Assembly (NCBI GenBank): GCA_049487715.1
Contig: CP150550.1
Span: forward strand, 496,001 to 560,000
Length of the DNA stretch: 64,000 bases
Source of the DNA: Pycnococcus provasolii
Lineage: Eukaryota > Chlorophyta > Pseudoscourfieldiophyceae > Pseudoscourfieldiales
Direction of reading: 5' to 3'
Part shown: in pieces, positions 38,273-46,667 of the stretch
Position numbering within the stretch: position 1 is the first letter of the stretch
How the letters are laid out: every line of letters starts with the position of its first letter
Made by a program: the position numbers and the translations under genes
The notes under the pieces: model-generated
Databases searched by the model: none
Seen by the model: only the letters and a program-made list of their open reading frames with translations
Told to the model about the DNA's origin: nothing

Positions 38273-40174
38273 TCATGCTTCGCGTGATGCCGCAACAGTG
38301 TCCGCCGCTTCCATTGCCGCGGCGGATGCCTCCTCCGCAGTCAATTGTCTCTTCTCAGGAGACGATGCTTCCGAATTTGGTTCTGATGCTCCAGCTTCGG
38401 CTGCTGCTCCTTCGCGCCCGCGCGTTTCGATAATCTTGCCAAGGAGATTTGCAGCCGCCTTTGACATCGGGGGACTGCCATCTAGCATTCGCGCTTTTGC
38501 ATCAAGCTTCTTCGCGCGCTCCTGCTGCTCCCGCAGCTGCGCCTCGAGCGCATGCACGCGACGCAAGGTCATATTCTCTCCCACTGTGAGCCTCTCATCG
38601 CCGCCTTCGTCCTTCTCGCCCGGATCGCGAAGGTAATTTGGGAGCAATTGCATGTCGAATTGCGGGCGTGGCGTCATCGTGCTAATCTCCTCCTCCAACG
38701 ACTCTTGCTGCAACTGCAGTACGCTGCCCGCTGGCGCAGCGATCGAGCTGCGCCGTCGCTGCATCATGCTCTGTCGTCGTGTGTCCAGGTTCTTGATCTG
38801 CTCTCGAAGCTTGTCCACCTCCACCTGCAGTGAGACGCGCTGCATTTGCCCGTCGTCATTTTCCTTGCGCAGCACCGCAAGGCTTCGTGAGTGCTCATCT
38901 TCCTGCAGCTTCACGGTGTTGCGCAGCGAGTCGCGCTCCATAACGAGGAGGTCCATCGAGCTCTGCATTTCGCGCACCTGGCGCTCAAGCGCGTCGGCCG
39001 TATTCGCCTTGAGACGCAGCTCAGCTTGCTTCCTTCGAATGTCCTCCATTTCCGTCTCGTTGTCGCTGTAGCGAGTCAAGAGGCTGCCCACCACGTCGCT
39101 CGCATACACCTCCTGGTCACAGAGTCGGGCGTGAATCGCGGCGATTCCGTGCCATATGCTGGTAAGCAACGTTGCACGCTCTACGCAGTGCGACGAGACC
39201 TGCCGCACGAGCTCCTCGTGCGCAGTGCCGTACAGCCTGTGCACTCGCTTCAGGTACGTACGTTCGGGCTCGCGCATACGCCAACCTTCGATCTCGCCGT
39301 ACGCCGTCGCATCGCGCGTTCGTTCCTGCTCCGCCTGAAGTTTTTCCTGCTGCGCCTCTGAAACCTTCGCCTTGAGCCACCGTTCGACGTGGAAGACGTT
39401 GCTGCGCCCCGAAGGCCGCGGTTTAAACCCGAACACGCCGTCGGAGAATGTGACGTGCCACGAAAGTGCGTCTGGAACGCTCGAGTCGCTGTGTCGTACG
39501 CGAGGAACGGCCGTAGGGTTGACGATGTTCAGCTCGTCTCTCGTTCTGCTTTCGAGGTCTCCGAGAGATACGGGTGGTGGCAGAAGCAGGTCTGAGAAGT
39601 TGTCACCTCCCGCGCCGTCGAGGGAGGGCATGCCGTATCGCTGTTTTGAAGCTGACACCTTGGTTGGCGAGCGGCTCTCCGCGCGTGCGTCGGCGAGGAA
39701 GGAGATGCCGCTTAAGTCCGACGCCTCTGCTTGCAGCTGAGGTAGCGTCGGTGGTAGTGCGCGCAGTCTCTTTGAGGTCGTGGCAGGTGCATGTTCCGCG
39801 CCTGCGATATCGTCGTGCATGAGTGGCGGTTCGGCACTTGCACTCCTCATCATTCCTCCGCCCCCTGACCCTGACGACGACGAGCCGTACAGTCGAAGTC
39901 TTGACGCCCCGCCCAAGCCTGGCGTTGTCGACGCCGCTCTACTAGGCAGGTTGAATTCGCCGGTAAACGCCGCTGGCGAAGCTGACCGAGACGCTTGACC
40001 TCCCCCTCCTCGAGCGTGACCTCTTGAAGGCGAGTGCGACGTGCGTCCTCGGAGGCGCTGTCCGCCTGCTCCCCCACTAGTGTCGTTAGAATTTCGGCCC
40101 CGCGAGTTGTGCCCCGCGGCGACGGAGTCTCGCATGTACAGGGACAAAGGCTGCGGCTGAGACGGCGTGCTCAT
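38273..40174 (-). CDS. Axonemal dynein light-chain-domain protein (AXDND1/p28-like), coiled coil
   Basis: 633 residues from ATG 40174. The N-terminal 180 residues are Ser/Gly/Arg-rich and disordered. A conserved region begins near 215 (SLGDLESRTRDELNIVNPTA). The key segment at about 310-345, HRLYGTAHEELVRQVSSHCV followed by ERATLLTSIWHGI, has the E.LVRQV...C.ER..LL pattern of the axonemal dynein light-chain (p28/DNALI1) family. A long coiled coil follows (about 360-500) and a C-terminal Ala/Glu-rich tail. Proteins of this domain belong to motile cilia, so a flagellum is implied. I see no P-loop or other catalytic motif. Convergent with APC2. Confidence 0.7.
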   Translation of the reverse strand: MSTPSQPQPLSLYMRDSVAAGHNSRGRNSNDTSGGAGGQRLRGRTSHSPSRGHARGGGGQASRSASPAAFTGEFNLPSRAASTTPGLGGASRLRLYGSSSSGSGGGGMMRSASAEPPLMHDDIAGAEHAPATTSKRLRALPPTLPQLQAEASDLSGISFLADARAESRSPTKVSASKQRYGMPSLDGAGGDNFSDLLLPPPVSLGDLESRTRDELNIVNPTAVPRVRHSDSSVPDALSWHVTFSDGVFGFKPRPSGRSNVFHVERWLKAKVSEAQQEKLQAEQERTRDATAYGEIEGWRMREPERTYLKRVHRLYGTAHEELVRQVSSHCVERATLLTSIWHGIAAIHARLCDQEVYASDVVGSLLTRYSDNETEMEDIRRKQAELRLKANTADALERQVREMQSSMDLLVMERDSLRNTVKLQEDEHSRSLAVLRKENDDGQMQRVSLQVEVDKLREQIKNLDTRRQSMMQRRRSSIAAPAGSVLQLQQESLEEEISTMTPRPQFDMQLLPNYLRDPGEKDEGGDERLTVGENMTLRRVHALEAQLREQQERAKKLDAKARMLDGSPPMSKAAANLLGKIIETRGREGAAAEAGASEPNSEASSPEKRQLTAEEASAAAMEAADTVAASREA

Positions 40175-40240
40175 ATTAGAAGAGACCTTAACCCGGTCTC
40201 ACTTAACGTCTTCAAGAAGAGACGCACGTGCGATTCCGAG

Positions 40241-40290
40241 TGATGTGATGTGGTGTGATGTGATGTGATGTGATGTGATGTGATGTGATG
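40241..40290 (+). repeat. Pentanucleotide microsatellite (TGATG)n
   Basis: About ten units with one variant (TGGTG), 67 bases upstream of the dynein light-chain-domain gene start. Confidence 0.9.
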
Positions 40291-40618
40291 GCGGAGGTCA
40301 TGCAACCCCAGGGAGAAAAGAAACAGCTGCCAGGTGGTTACACTTTTACTCTTCATTCACGTACATACGTTGGGTCTTCATTCATGCACTGATGATCACA
40401 CTGATGCACGTTGTTGGTGTTGTCTATGTACAGTATTTTTCTGTACATGCAAGTCAATAAAGCGTCTTCTTTCCCAAAACAAAGCAAAGAAGCACTGTAA
40501 ACTTTACTGGACAGGTGGCTTGCCTGTTGATGCAAACGTGCTACGGCTAATCCGTGGTACAAACGAGTCACCAAACCATGGCACTGCTAAAGTTTACCAA
40601 CTGATACCAAGGCAGACC

Positions 40619-40672
40619 TCCTTGGCAGCACGTCCTTGGCAGCACGTCCTTGGCAGACCACCTTTGGCAGAC
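40619..40672 (+). repeat. CCTTGGCAGCACGT-type short tandem repeat
   Basis: Three to four units of CTTGGCAG with spacers CACGTC or ACCAC; non-coding. Confidence 0.7.
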
Positions 40673-41145
40673 CCTGACTGCCTGATGAAGTGGTATGTAA
40701 AACGTTTTACAGTACTATCACCCTCTGATGAAATCATTGAAATGTAGTACTAGTGTGGGAGTGTTGGATGGCACAGGTGGATGGCACCCGTTGTGTTGCC
40801 ATGTTGCCAAGGTGTGTTGCCGTGTTGCCATGTTGCCGTGTAAGCCCGTGTAAGCCCGTGTTGGTGACCCGTCGTGTTGGCCCGCTATGCAAGCAGTTAA
40901 AATTATGTATGTATCGTTTTTATTGCCAATAACTTACCACGGTTTTGGTCCTGTATTTTAGTCCATCAAACGTTCTTGGAAAAATTCCTTTTTTGAAACC
41001 CCTAACTAGTACCCCTGGTGAGACTTCTGGTGGGAGAGAATTCTGACCAGACGGATTCTCACTCGGGAATGGTTGTTATTTCTTCTTTCCCCTTTCTCTC
41101 CGCCCATCCGGTGAGACATCCGTGTGCGTGTGTGTCATCCCTCGT

Positions 41146-41406
41146 ATGCTCCCTCAACCGCGCAACGCCGTGGAGGCGTTTGGCATCTTCGCGTTCGGGT
41201 GTGCGGCCATCGCTCTGAGCGTGCGAACCTCACACGCGATGATTGTCGCGAACGAAACGCCGCCAACGGCGGAGCAGATTGACGCGTTACGGCGCATGCA
41301 CGAGCAAGCCCGACGGAGTTCGCAGGAGAGCGCGTTGAGTTTGTTGGCGGCACCAGAGGACCACCAGAGGAGAGGGCAGAGGGAGGGCAGCAGGAGAGAC
41401 GTGTAA
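41146..41406 (+). CDS. Small single-pass membrane protein, unknown
   Basis: 86 residues from ATG 41146. A hydrophobic segment (AFGIFAFGCAAIALSV, about residues 9-24) is followed by a helical, charged tail with PPTAEQIDALRRMHEQARRS and a polar end. The N-terminal Met-Leu-Pro-Gln-Pro-Arg plus membrane helix would suit a mitochondrial or ER small subunit. Not recognised. The small size and GTG-rich upstream make this a moderate call; codon use in the first 60 residues looks real. Confidence 0.5.
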   Translation: MLPQPRNAVEAFGIFAFGCAAIALSVRTSHAMIVANETPPTAEQIDALRRMHEQARRSSQESALSLLAAPEDHQRRGQREGSRRDV

Positions 41407-41518
41407 AACAATACGAGTATTATTATTTATTATTATTATACAACAAGTGTACTGTTCACCATGTTGGCGTGAGAGCATACGCCATGCATGCCCATCCCCA
41501 AACTCCATTCCCATTCCG

Positions 41519-41536
41519 GTTAGGGTTAGGGTTAGG
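41519..41536 (+). repeat. Interstitial telomere-type repeat (GGTTAGGG)n
   Basis: Three TTAGGG units, 70 bases before the kinase-like ATG. This is the only block in the window with TTAGGG on the coding strand. It abuts a possible 5'-leader intron: donor GTATGA at 41536, acceptor TTTTTTAACAG ending 41600. Confidence 0.8.
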
Positions 41537-41605
41537 TATGACGGTTTTTCGTTTTTCGCCCCTTTTTCATTGGACCAAAAACACGTTTGTTTTTTAACAG
41601 GCGGC

Positions 41606-43351
41606 ATGGACGTCGCGATGGGCATGGGCCGCGCGATGCGCGCTATGGCGCTGTTCGCCGAAGCCAAGCAGCTGTACACGGCAGAACTCGAGGCGGCGGG
41701 ATCAGACGAAGCCAAGCGCGCGGCGGCGCTCACCTCGTGCCACGCCCAAATCGCGCCCAAGGTGGTTAACCTCTGCCGAGAAAACGGGGGTATCTACATC
41801 AAGGCGGCGCAGCTCGTCGCGTCCATCTCGGGAGGATCCGGAGAAAGACTGATACCCAAGGAGTACAAGCAGGCGCTCGCCGTGCTGTGCGACGCCGCGC
41901 CCGTAAGGCCGTTCTCAGACGTCGACGCCGTCATACGAGAGGAACTCGGAGGCGGAGAGAAAGGCGCGCACGACATCTTTGATGGCTTCAGCGAAACGCC
42001 CATCGCCGCAGCGTCGCTCGCGCAGGTGCACGTCGCCGAAATCAAGGGTAAGCCGGGATCTGCGGTGGCTGTCAAGGTGCAGCACTACGGGCTGAGAGAG
42101 CAGATGGCTGCCGACTTTGGCGTACTCGAGACCATGGGAAGTCAGGTTGAGCCGCTGGGACCGGAGGCGGGAAACCTCACCTGGCTCGTGCGCGACGTGC
42201 GCGCGGCAATCGAGCGCGAGCTGGACTTCGAAGGTGAGGCAAAGAATGCTGACAAAACGCGCCAGATTGTTCGCACGCACATATGCGAGGTGGAGGGCCT
42301 CGACGGCGACGGCGGCGCCGACGACGACGAAGAGCCAGGTGACAACAAGACGGCCACCCCGGCGAGCGAGAGACCCATGCCAAAGAACAGCGTGTACGTT
42401 CCGAAAGTGAGATGGTCGCACACGCGCAAGCGCGTGCTCACTCTCGACTTTGCTCGCGACGCATTCCGCGTCACTGACGTCACACTGCTCAAGCACCAGA
42501 GCATGGATCCGCTGTACGCGGGACGGCTTGTCAGCACGCTGTTCTCGGAGCTGATGCTCACCCATGGCTGGGTGCACGGCGACCCGCATCCTGGCAACGT
42601 GTACGTTCGACGCGACCCGCGTTCGCACGCCACGCAGCTCGTGGTGCTTGATCACGGGCTCTACCATGCCCTGTCTGACGACGTGCGAACTCGCATATGC
42701 TTGCTCTGCCGTGCCAGCTGCGTGGCGGCGACAGCGGGTGGTGGCGCAGCTGCCAAGGCGAGAGAAGAGGTGCGAAAACTTTCGGCGTCATTCGTCGGGG
42801 ACGCGATGGCGCGCTTCTTTCCTATGCTCGTATCTCCATGGTTTGCTCTGAGTGGCGACTGCACAGTCGCCGACGCGCTTGCCGCGGCACGTGGAGACTT
42901 GCCGCCTGGCGTATCGAAGGAGGACGTTGGCCGTTTTCTCACAGGTTTGCGCAAGGACCAGGCGCAGGCAGACGCGACAAGCACGTCGCCAACGGCGACG
43001 GCTACATCAGATCACTTGCTTGGCGTGTTCCACTCGATGGGCTACGTGCGCGGCCTGCTGAATGACCTGACGTACCCCGAGGGACGCCGCCTCGACGCGC
43101 TGGTCTCAGCCTCCTTGCGCGGCTTGGACGAGTCAACTTCCCTTTCCGCGGAGGTTGTTGAGGCGAAAGCACGCTCTCTGTCGCGAGGTTTTGGAATGCA
43201 CGTGGCCATCTTGAGCTTCCTCGCGGCTTACCTGAAGTCGTCCGTTCCATTTTACTTGGCATATGCGCGCACGAGCACGGCGATGCGCGTGCTTGTCGTG
43301 GTCGCCGTGCTGCTCCCGTTTGTGCTTGCATATCGCACGGTGTATCAGTGA
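41606..43351 (+). CDS. ABC1/ADCK/UbiB-type atypical protein kinase-like protein
   Basis: ATG at 41606, 581 residues. Family motifs in order: a KAAQ loop at 66-69 (family form KxGQ, here Gly replaced by Ala), PIAAASLAQVH near 133-143 (the Ala-rich loop replacing the Gly-rich loop), AVKVQH near 155, ERELDFEGEAKNADK, the catalytic HGDPHPGN at 324-331, and VLDHGLY where DHG stands for DFG. A C-terminal hydrophobic segment (about 555-575) may anchor it. These proteins act in mitochondria or plastids on coenzyme Q or prenyl-lipid metabolism, and many bind nucleotides without classical kinase activity. The arrangement and DHG suit the ADCK1/5 group. A 5'-leader intron is likely (see the neighbouring repeat). 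Confidence 0.9.
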   Translation: MDVAMGMGRAMRAMALFAEAKQLYTAELEAAGSDEAKRAAALTSCHAQIAPKVVNLCRENGGIYIKAAQLVASISGGSGERLIPKEYKQALAVLCDAAPVRPFSDVDAVIREELGGGEKGAHDIFDGFSETPIAAASLAQVHVAEIKGKPGSAVAVKVQHYGLREQMAADFGVLETMGSQVEPLGPEAGNLTWLVRDVRAAIERELDFEGEAKNADKTRQIVRTHICEVEGLDGDGGADDDEEPGDNKTATPASERPMPKNSVYVPKVRWSHTRKRVLTLDFARDAFRVTDVTLLKHQSMDPLYAGRLVSTLFSELMLTHGWVHGDPHPGNVYVRRDPRSHATQLVVLDHGLYHALSDDVRTRICLLCRASCVAATAGGGAAAKAREEVRKLSASFVGDAMARFFPMLVSPWFALSGDCTVADALAAARGDLPPGVSKEDVGRFLTGLRKDQAQADATSTSPTATATSDHLLGVFHSMGYVRGLLNDLTYPEGRRLDALVSASLRGLDESTSLSAEVVEAKARSLSRGFGMHVAILSFLAAYLKSSVPFYLAYARTSTAMRVLVVVAVLLPFVLAYRTVYQ

Positions 43352-43456
43352 CGAAGCGAAGAGAGTGAGTGGTGTTACATACCCATATATGATTCTTTTT
43401 ATTTCTTAGAAGTTTGCCACCACCCAGTCGCTACCGCATATGGTTCGTCGGTGCTG

Positions 43457-43867
43457 CTAGTGCGCGCTGGCCATTTCCTTTTTCAACTTGTCGAGCGCGG
43501 ATTTTGCGTCTTGTGCCTCCCGTTCGTAGCGCGGCATGTTCACCTTCGCCTCGTCGCGCTTTCGCTCCACCTCCGCCAAGAGCGCCGTGGCGTTGTCGAC
43601 GGCGAACTTCGCCGCGTCGAGTTGCTGTTGCGTGTTGTTGACGTTCTGTTCGCACTCGACGAGTCGTTGTTCTCGAATGACTTTCATGTGTTTTTCGACT
43701 TGTCGGTGGTGGTACGATTCGTAGAGCCACGCTGCCGGCGTGATTGTGAAGAAGATGTGGTAGAGCGGCTGCGCGGTGTTTCCGTCGATGTGCACTTTCT
43801 TGTAGTTGTTGAATTCGTACATCATACCCCTAAGGGAATTGCGAGCTGAGCCTGTGAACGCTGCCAT
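43457..43867 (-). CDS. Small membrane protein, possibly mitochondrial ATP synthase subunit f-like
   Basis: 136 residues from ATG 43867. The N-terminal part has YEFNNYKKVHIDGNTAQPLY, then a hydrophobic helix (about 33-50, HIFFTITPAAWLYESYHH) and a basic end-of-helix RQVEKHMKVIRE, followed by a 75-residue coiled coil. The Lys-Gly-like turn, single membrane helix and Tyr/His/Lys after it recall subunit f of mitochondrial F-type ATP synthase, but similarity is weak. The stop is 106 bases from the convergent kinase-like gene. A (CCCTAA)n block, read on its strand, lies about 150 bases upstream, a pattern shared with other housekeeping genes here. Confidence 0.7.
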   Translation of the reverse strand: MAAFTGSARNSLRGMMYEFNNYKKVHIDGNTAQPLYHIFFTITPAAWLYESYHHRQVEKHMKVIREQRLVECEQNVNNTQQQLDAAKFAVDNATALLAEVERKRDEAKVNMPRYEREAQDAKSALDKLKKEMASAH

Positions 43868-44020
43868 ATTCTTGCTAAGCTGTCAGTGCAATAAGAATGA
43901 TGAAGGGGGACGACGACGACGACGGCGACCACCTGGACTTATCTCGCCCTTATCGGAACCGCCCTTGAGGCTTGAGCGAGCGAGCTAGGGTTGTTTGGCT
44001 AGGAAGCTGGTAAGTTACCT

Positions 44021-44054
44021 GGGTTAGGGTTAGGGTTAGGATTAGGATTAGGGG
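44021..44054 (-). repeat. Interstitial telomere-type repeat
   Basis: Three TTAGGG units then two GGATTA variants on the + strand, so CCCTAA on the strand of the minus gene ending its start at 43867, 154 bases upstream. Confidence 0.85.
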
Positions 44055-44115
44055 TACGAGAGATGGGTCCCTTGGGGTTGCCCTTGGTTACGCTGTACAT
44101 CCTTCCTCATCCTCT

Positions 44116-44138
44116 CCTCATCCCCGTTGAGGATGAGG
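44116..44138. repeat. 8-bp inverted repeat, CCTCATCC/GGATGAGG
   Basis: Arms 44116-44123 and 44131-44138 with a 7-base loop CCGTTGA. Confidence 0.75.
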
Positions 44139-44300
44139 CCGGCCATCCAGATCAGCAGAGAGTTGTCTACTGTAAAGGTTTACGATAAACTACTTCTTAG
44201 ACTAGTGAGTGCGATGGTGAGCCTGCCGGATGCCTGATGGAGCACCGAGCACGACGAGGACGAGTCGACGACGAGCAGGCGTTGCCACTTGCCAAATACC

Positions 44301-44321
44301 GGGGGGGGGGGGGATGTGGGG

Positions 44322-44401
<80 letters not shown>

Positions 44402-44466
44402 GGGGGGGGGGGGGGGGGGGGGGGGGGAGGGGGGGGGGGGGGGGGGGGTGGGGGGGGGGGGGGGGT

Positions 44467-44497
<31 letters not shown>
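44301..44497 (+). repeat. 197-base guanine tract
   Basis: Almost pure G with scattered single A or T interruptions and an ATGT near 44314. Strong G-quadruplex potential; exact length is unreliable in most sequencing methods. Confidence 0.9.
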
Positions 44498-44499
<2 letters not shown>

Positions 44500-45410
44500 T
44501 CGTAACTTGCCAACGGTCACGTGAACTTGTATATGTACCATAACGCAAAGCCAACAAAAGGCCCAAACACTACCACGGTAAAGGAGCAGCTCAATCCAAC
44601 ATTGCAACGCCTAAGGCTTAAGTTAGTGCCTGTTGGAAGGAATATGCGGGAATCCTGACGAGAAGGCTCCAACGCAACGCAACCCCACCTCCCTCCAGGC
44701 TGCCAGGTGCGAGGCGAGACGAAACTTTCGCAGAGCCCATTGGTACGGCTGTGGTACGGCTGGGAAGACGGCAGTGCACTAAGGTTAGTGCAGTGTGCAG
44801 TGCCGTGTAAACTTTATGTACGTACTGTCGTGCCAGTGCCCGTTGCCTAATAATAATAGTTGCCACTTGAGGGAGAGCAAGCCGCCTATGGTAAACTTTA
44901 CATAAGAACTACTTTGTACCACGTACGAGACTACGAGGTGAAGTTGTAACCGCAACGCGAAGCTGGAAGCTGGAAGAAGGTACGAAGGAAGCGGCACTCA
45001 ACTGATCAACTCAGAGCTCTCCTCTCCTGACAGCCTGAGAGCTGTGCGGTGTTGTGCGTGTGTAAGGCGTGTTCTGTCAGCAACTGTCCTGTCCCCATCA
45101 GCAGCTCCATCAGCAGCTTGTGTTACCCGCAGCTCCGTGCAGTTGCCTTCTTTGTAACTGCCTCCTGCCACTGCCGTTTGGCCTTCTTCTTCTGCTCCTC
45201 GAGTCCTGCTGAAACGACACACAAGCTTCTCACTGGTGTTTCTTACCCGTTCGTCTCGTCGACGGGCCACTCCTGGCCTTGCTGACATTCACTTGCTCCT
45301 TGAACATTTTTCACGTGTCCATAAGCCGTTCAGCGCACACTTTGCTGACATTCACGTCATTCTGCGGGCACTCGCTCCGCGTGAGTGTGTATTGCAGTAG
45401 GAGGGAGTAG

Positions 45411-46481
45411 ATGGGTTGTGGTGCGAGCTCAGAGGACATGGCTGTACAAACACCTGTGGGGAGTAGTAGCACGGCATATCGCTCGACGGAACCGGCACCA
45501 GAGATGTCCGAGGAGGAACCTATTCGGCCGCCGCCGCAGCGCAAACGGCGTGCGTCGGTACGTGGAACCTGCCAGCCTTAAGGGGATGACGAAGACGTCA
45601 ATCAAAACTAACCAAGACAACACGAAACCACAACGCAACAGGTGTCTGCGGAGCCGACAAGCAGCTTGAAAAGTGTGGAGAAGGTTGTCATCCCGAAGAC
45701 GGATGAGGAGAAGGCGGCGATCAAGGCGTCTATTGCGAACTCGTTCCTATTCGCAGGACTCGAGGACGAGGCGCTCGCGGACATCGTGAACGCGATGTTC
45801 GAGCGTGTCGTGTACGAAGGCGACGTCGTCATCCAAGAGGGTGATATCATGGCTGACAATTTTTACATCATCGAGAGCGGCACCTTCACCGCGCTTAAGG
45901 GTGACAGAGAGGTGTTCGCGTACGACAACAAGGGAACGTTCGGCGAGCTTGCCCTCATGTACAATTGCCCTCGCGCTGCGACGGTGAGGGCGACGTCAGG
46001 TGGCAAGTTGTGGTGCGTGGACCGTGTGACGTTCCAGGGCATCATCGTCGTTGGCATGAGGGAGCGTCGTGAGAAGCAGGAGCAGACGCTGCGCACGATG
46101 CCGCTGTTCAAAGAGCTGTCGGACGAGGAGCGCGCGGTGATTGCCGACTGCCTCGTGAGTGAGACGTACGATGACGGCAAGGTGATCATCGCACAGGGCG
46201 ACAACGTGGACGCAACGTCTAAGTTCTACATCGTCGAAGCCGGCGAGGTGGTGTGCACACGAGGTGGCCAAGAGGTGAAGACGGTTCCTATCGGAGGCTT
46301 CTTCGGCGAGCTTGCGCTCATCACCGACGAGGCGCGTGCAGCCACCTGCCAAGCGAAGGGCAGGACGCGCGTTTTCGCCATGGGCCGCGACGCCTTCGAG
46401 CGTCTGATGGGCCCAGTGAAGGAGATCTTCGAGGCGAGCGCGGAGGAGTACAAGAAGCTGAATGAGTCGCTCGCCGTATGA
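45411..46481 (+). CDS. cAMP-dependent protein kinase (PKA) regulatory subunit-like, two exons, acylation-type N-terminus
   Basis: Exon 1 45411-45557 (49 codons), intron 45558-45641 (donor GTACGT, acceptor AACAG, 84 bases), exon 2 45642-46481; 328 residues. The N-terminus MGCGAS is a candidate N-myristoylation site with an adjacent Cys for palmitoylation. The intron falls inside the inhibitor sequence: splicing makes RKRRAS-VSAE, a PKA autoinhibitor/substrate site with a phosphorylatable Ser (type II-like). Two cyclic-nucleotide domains follow. CNB-A keeps FGELALMYNCPRAATV and CNB-B keeps FGELALITDEARAATC, both with the phosphate-binding Glu and Arg. The usual N-terminal dimerisation/docking domain is missing; the region before the inhibitor site is only about 43 residues. 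The protein should bind and silence a PKA catalytic subunit, perhaps at a membrane. Confidence 0.92.
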
Positions 46482-46667
46482 TGAATGGGGGCGAAACGTG
46501 GTGGGAAAAAATGAAAAGATCAATGTCATAGGCAAAGAAGAAAAAACTGTAGATAGACGTGTGAGAGGAGGACAACGCCAGCTGGTGGGCGAGGGACGCA
46601 CGCGCACGCACACACACACGCGCGCGGCGCACAACAATAATAATAGAGTGAAGGTTGTTTTTGATGA

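Larger units (their letters stand above)
40175..41145. promoter_or_regulatory. Divergent spacer with several short tandem repeats
   Basis: No gene supported. Contains a GATGT pentamer array (40241-40290), a CTTGGCAGCACGTC-type tandem at about 40619-40672 and GTGTTGCC/GTGTAAGCCC repeats at about 40790-40865. Confidence 0.45.
43868..45410. other. Long divergent spacer with a poly-G tract
   Basis: No gene supported. Features: a TTAGGG block (44021-44054), a hairpin CCTCATCC/GGATGAGG (44116-44138) and a 197-base G run (44301-44497). Short open frames in the poly-G are artefacts. Confidence 0.5.

Noticed and set aside
44180-44607. Polyproline/polyglycine frames in the poly-G tract
   Set aside because: Artefact of a homopolymer in all frames.
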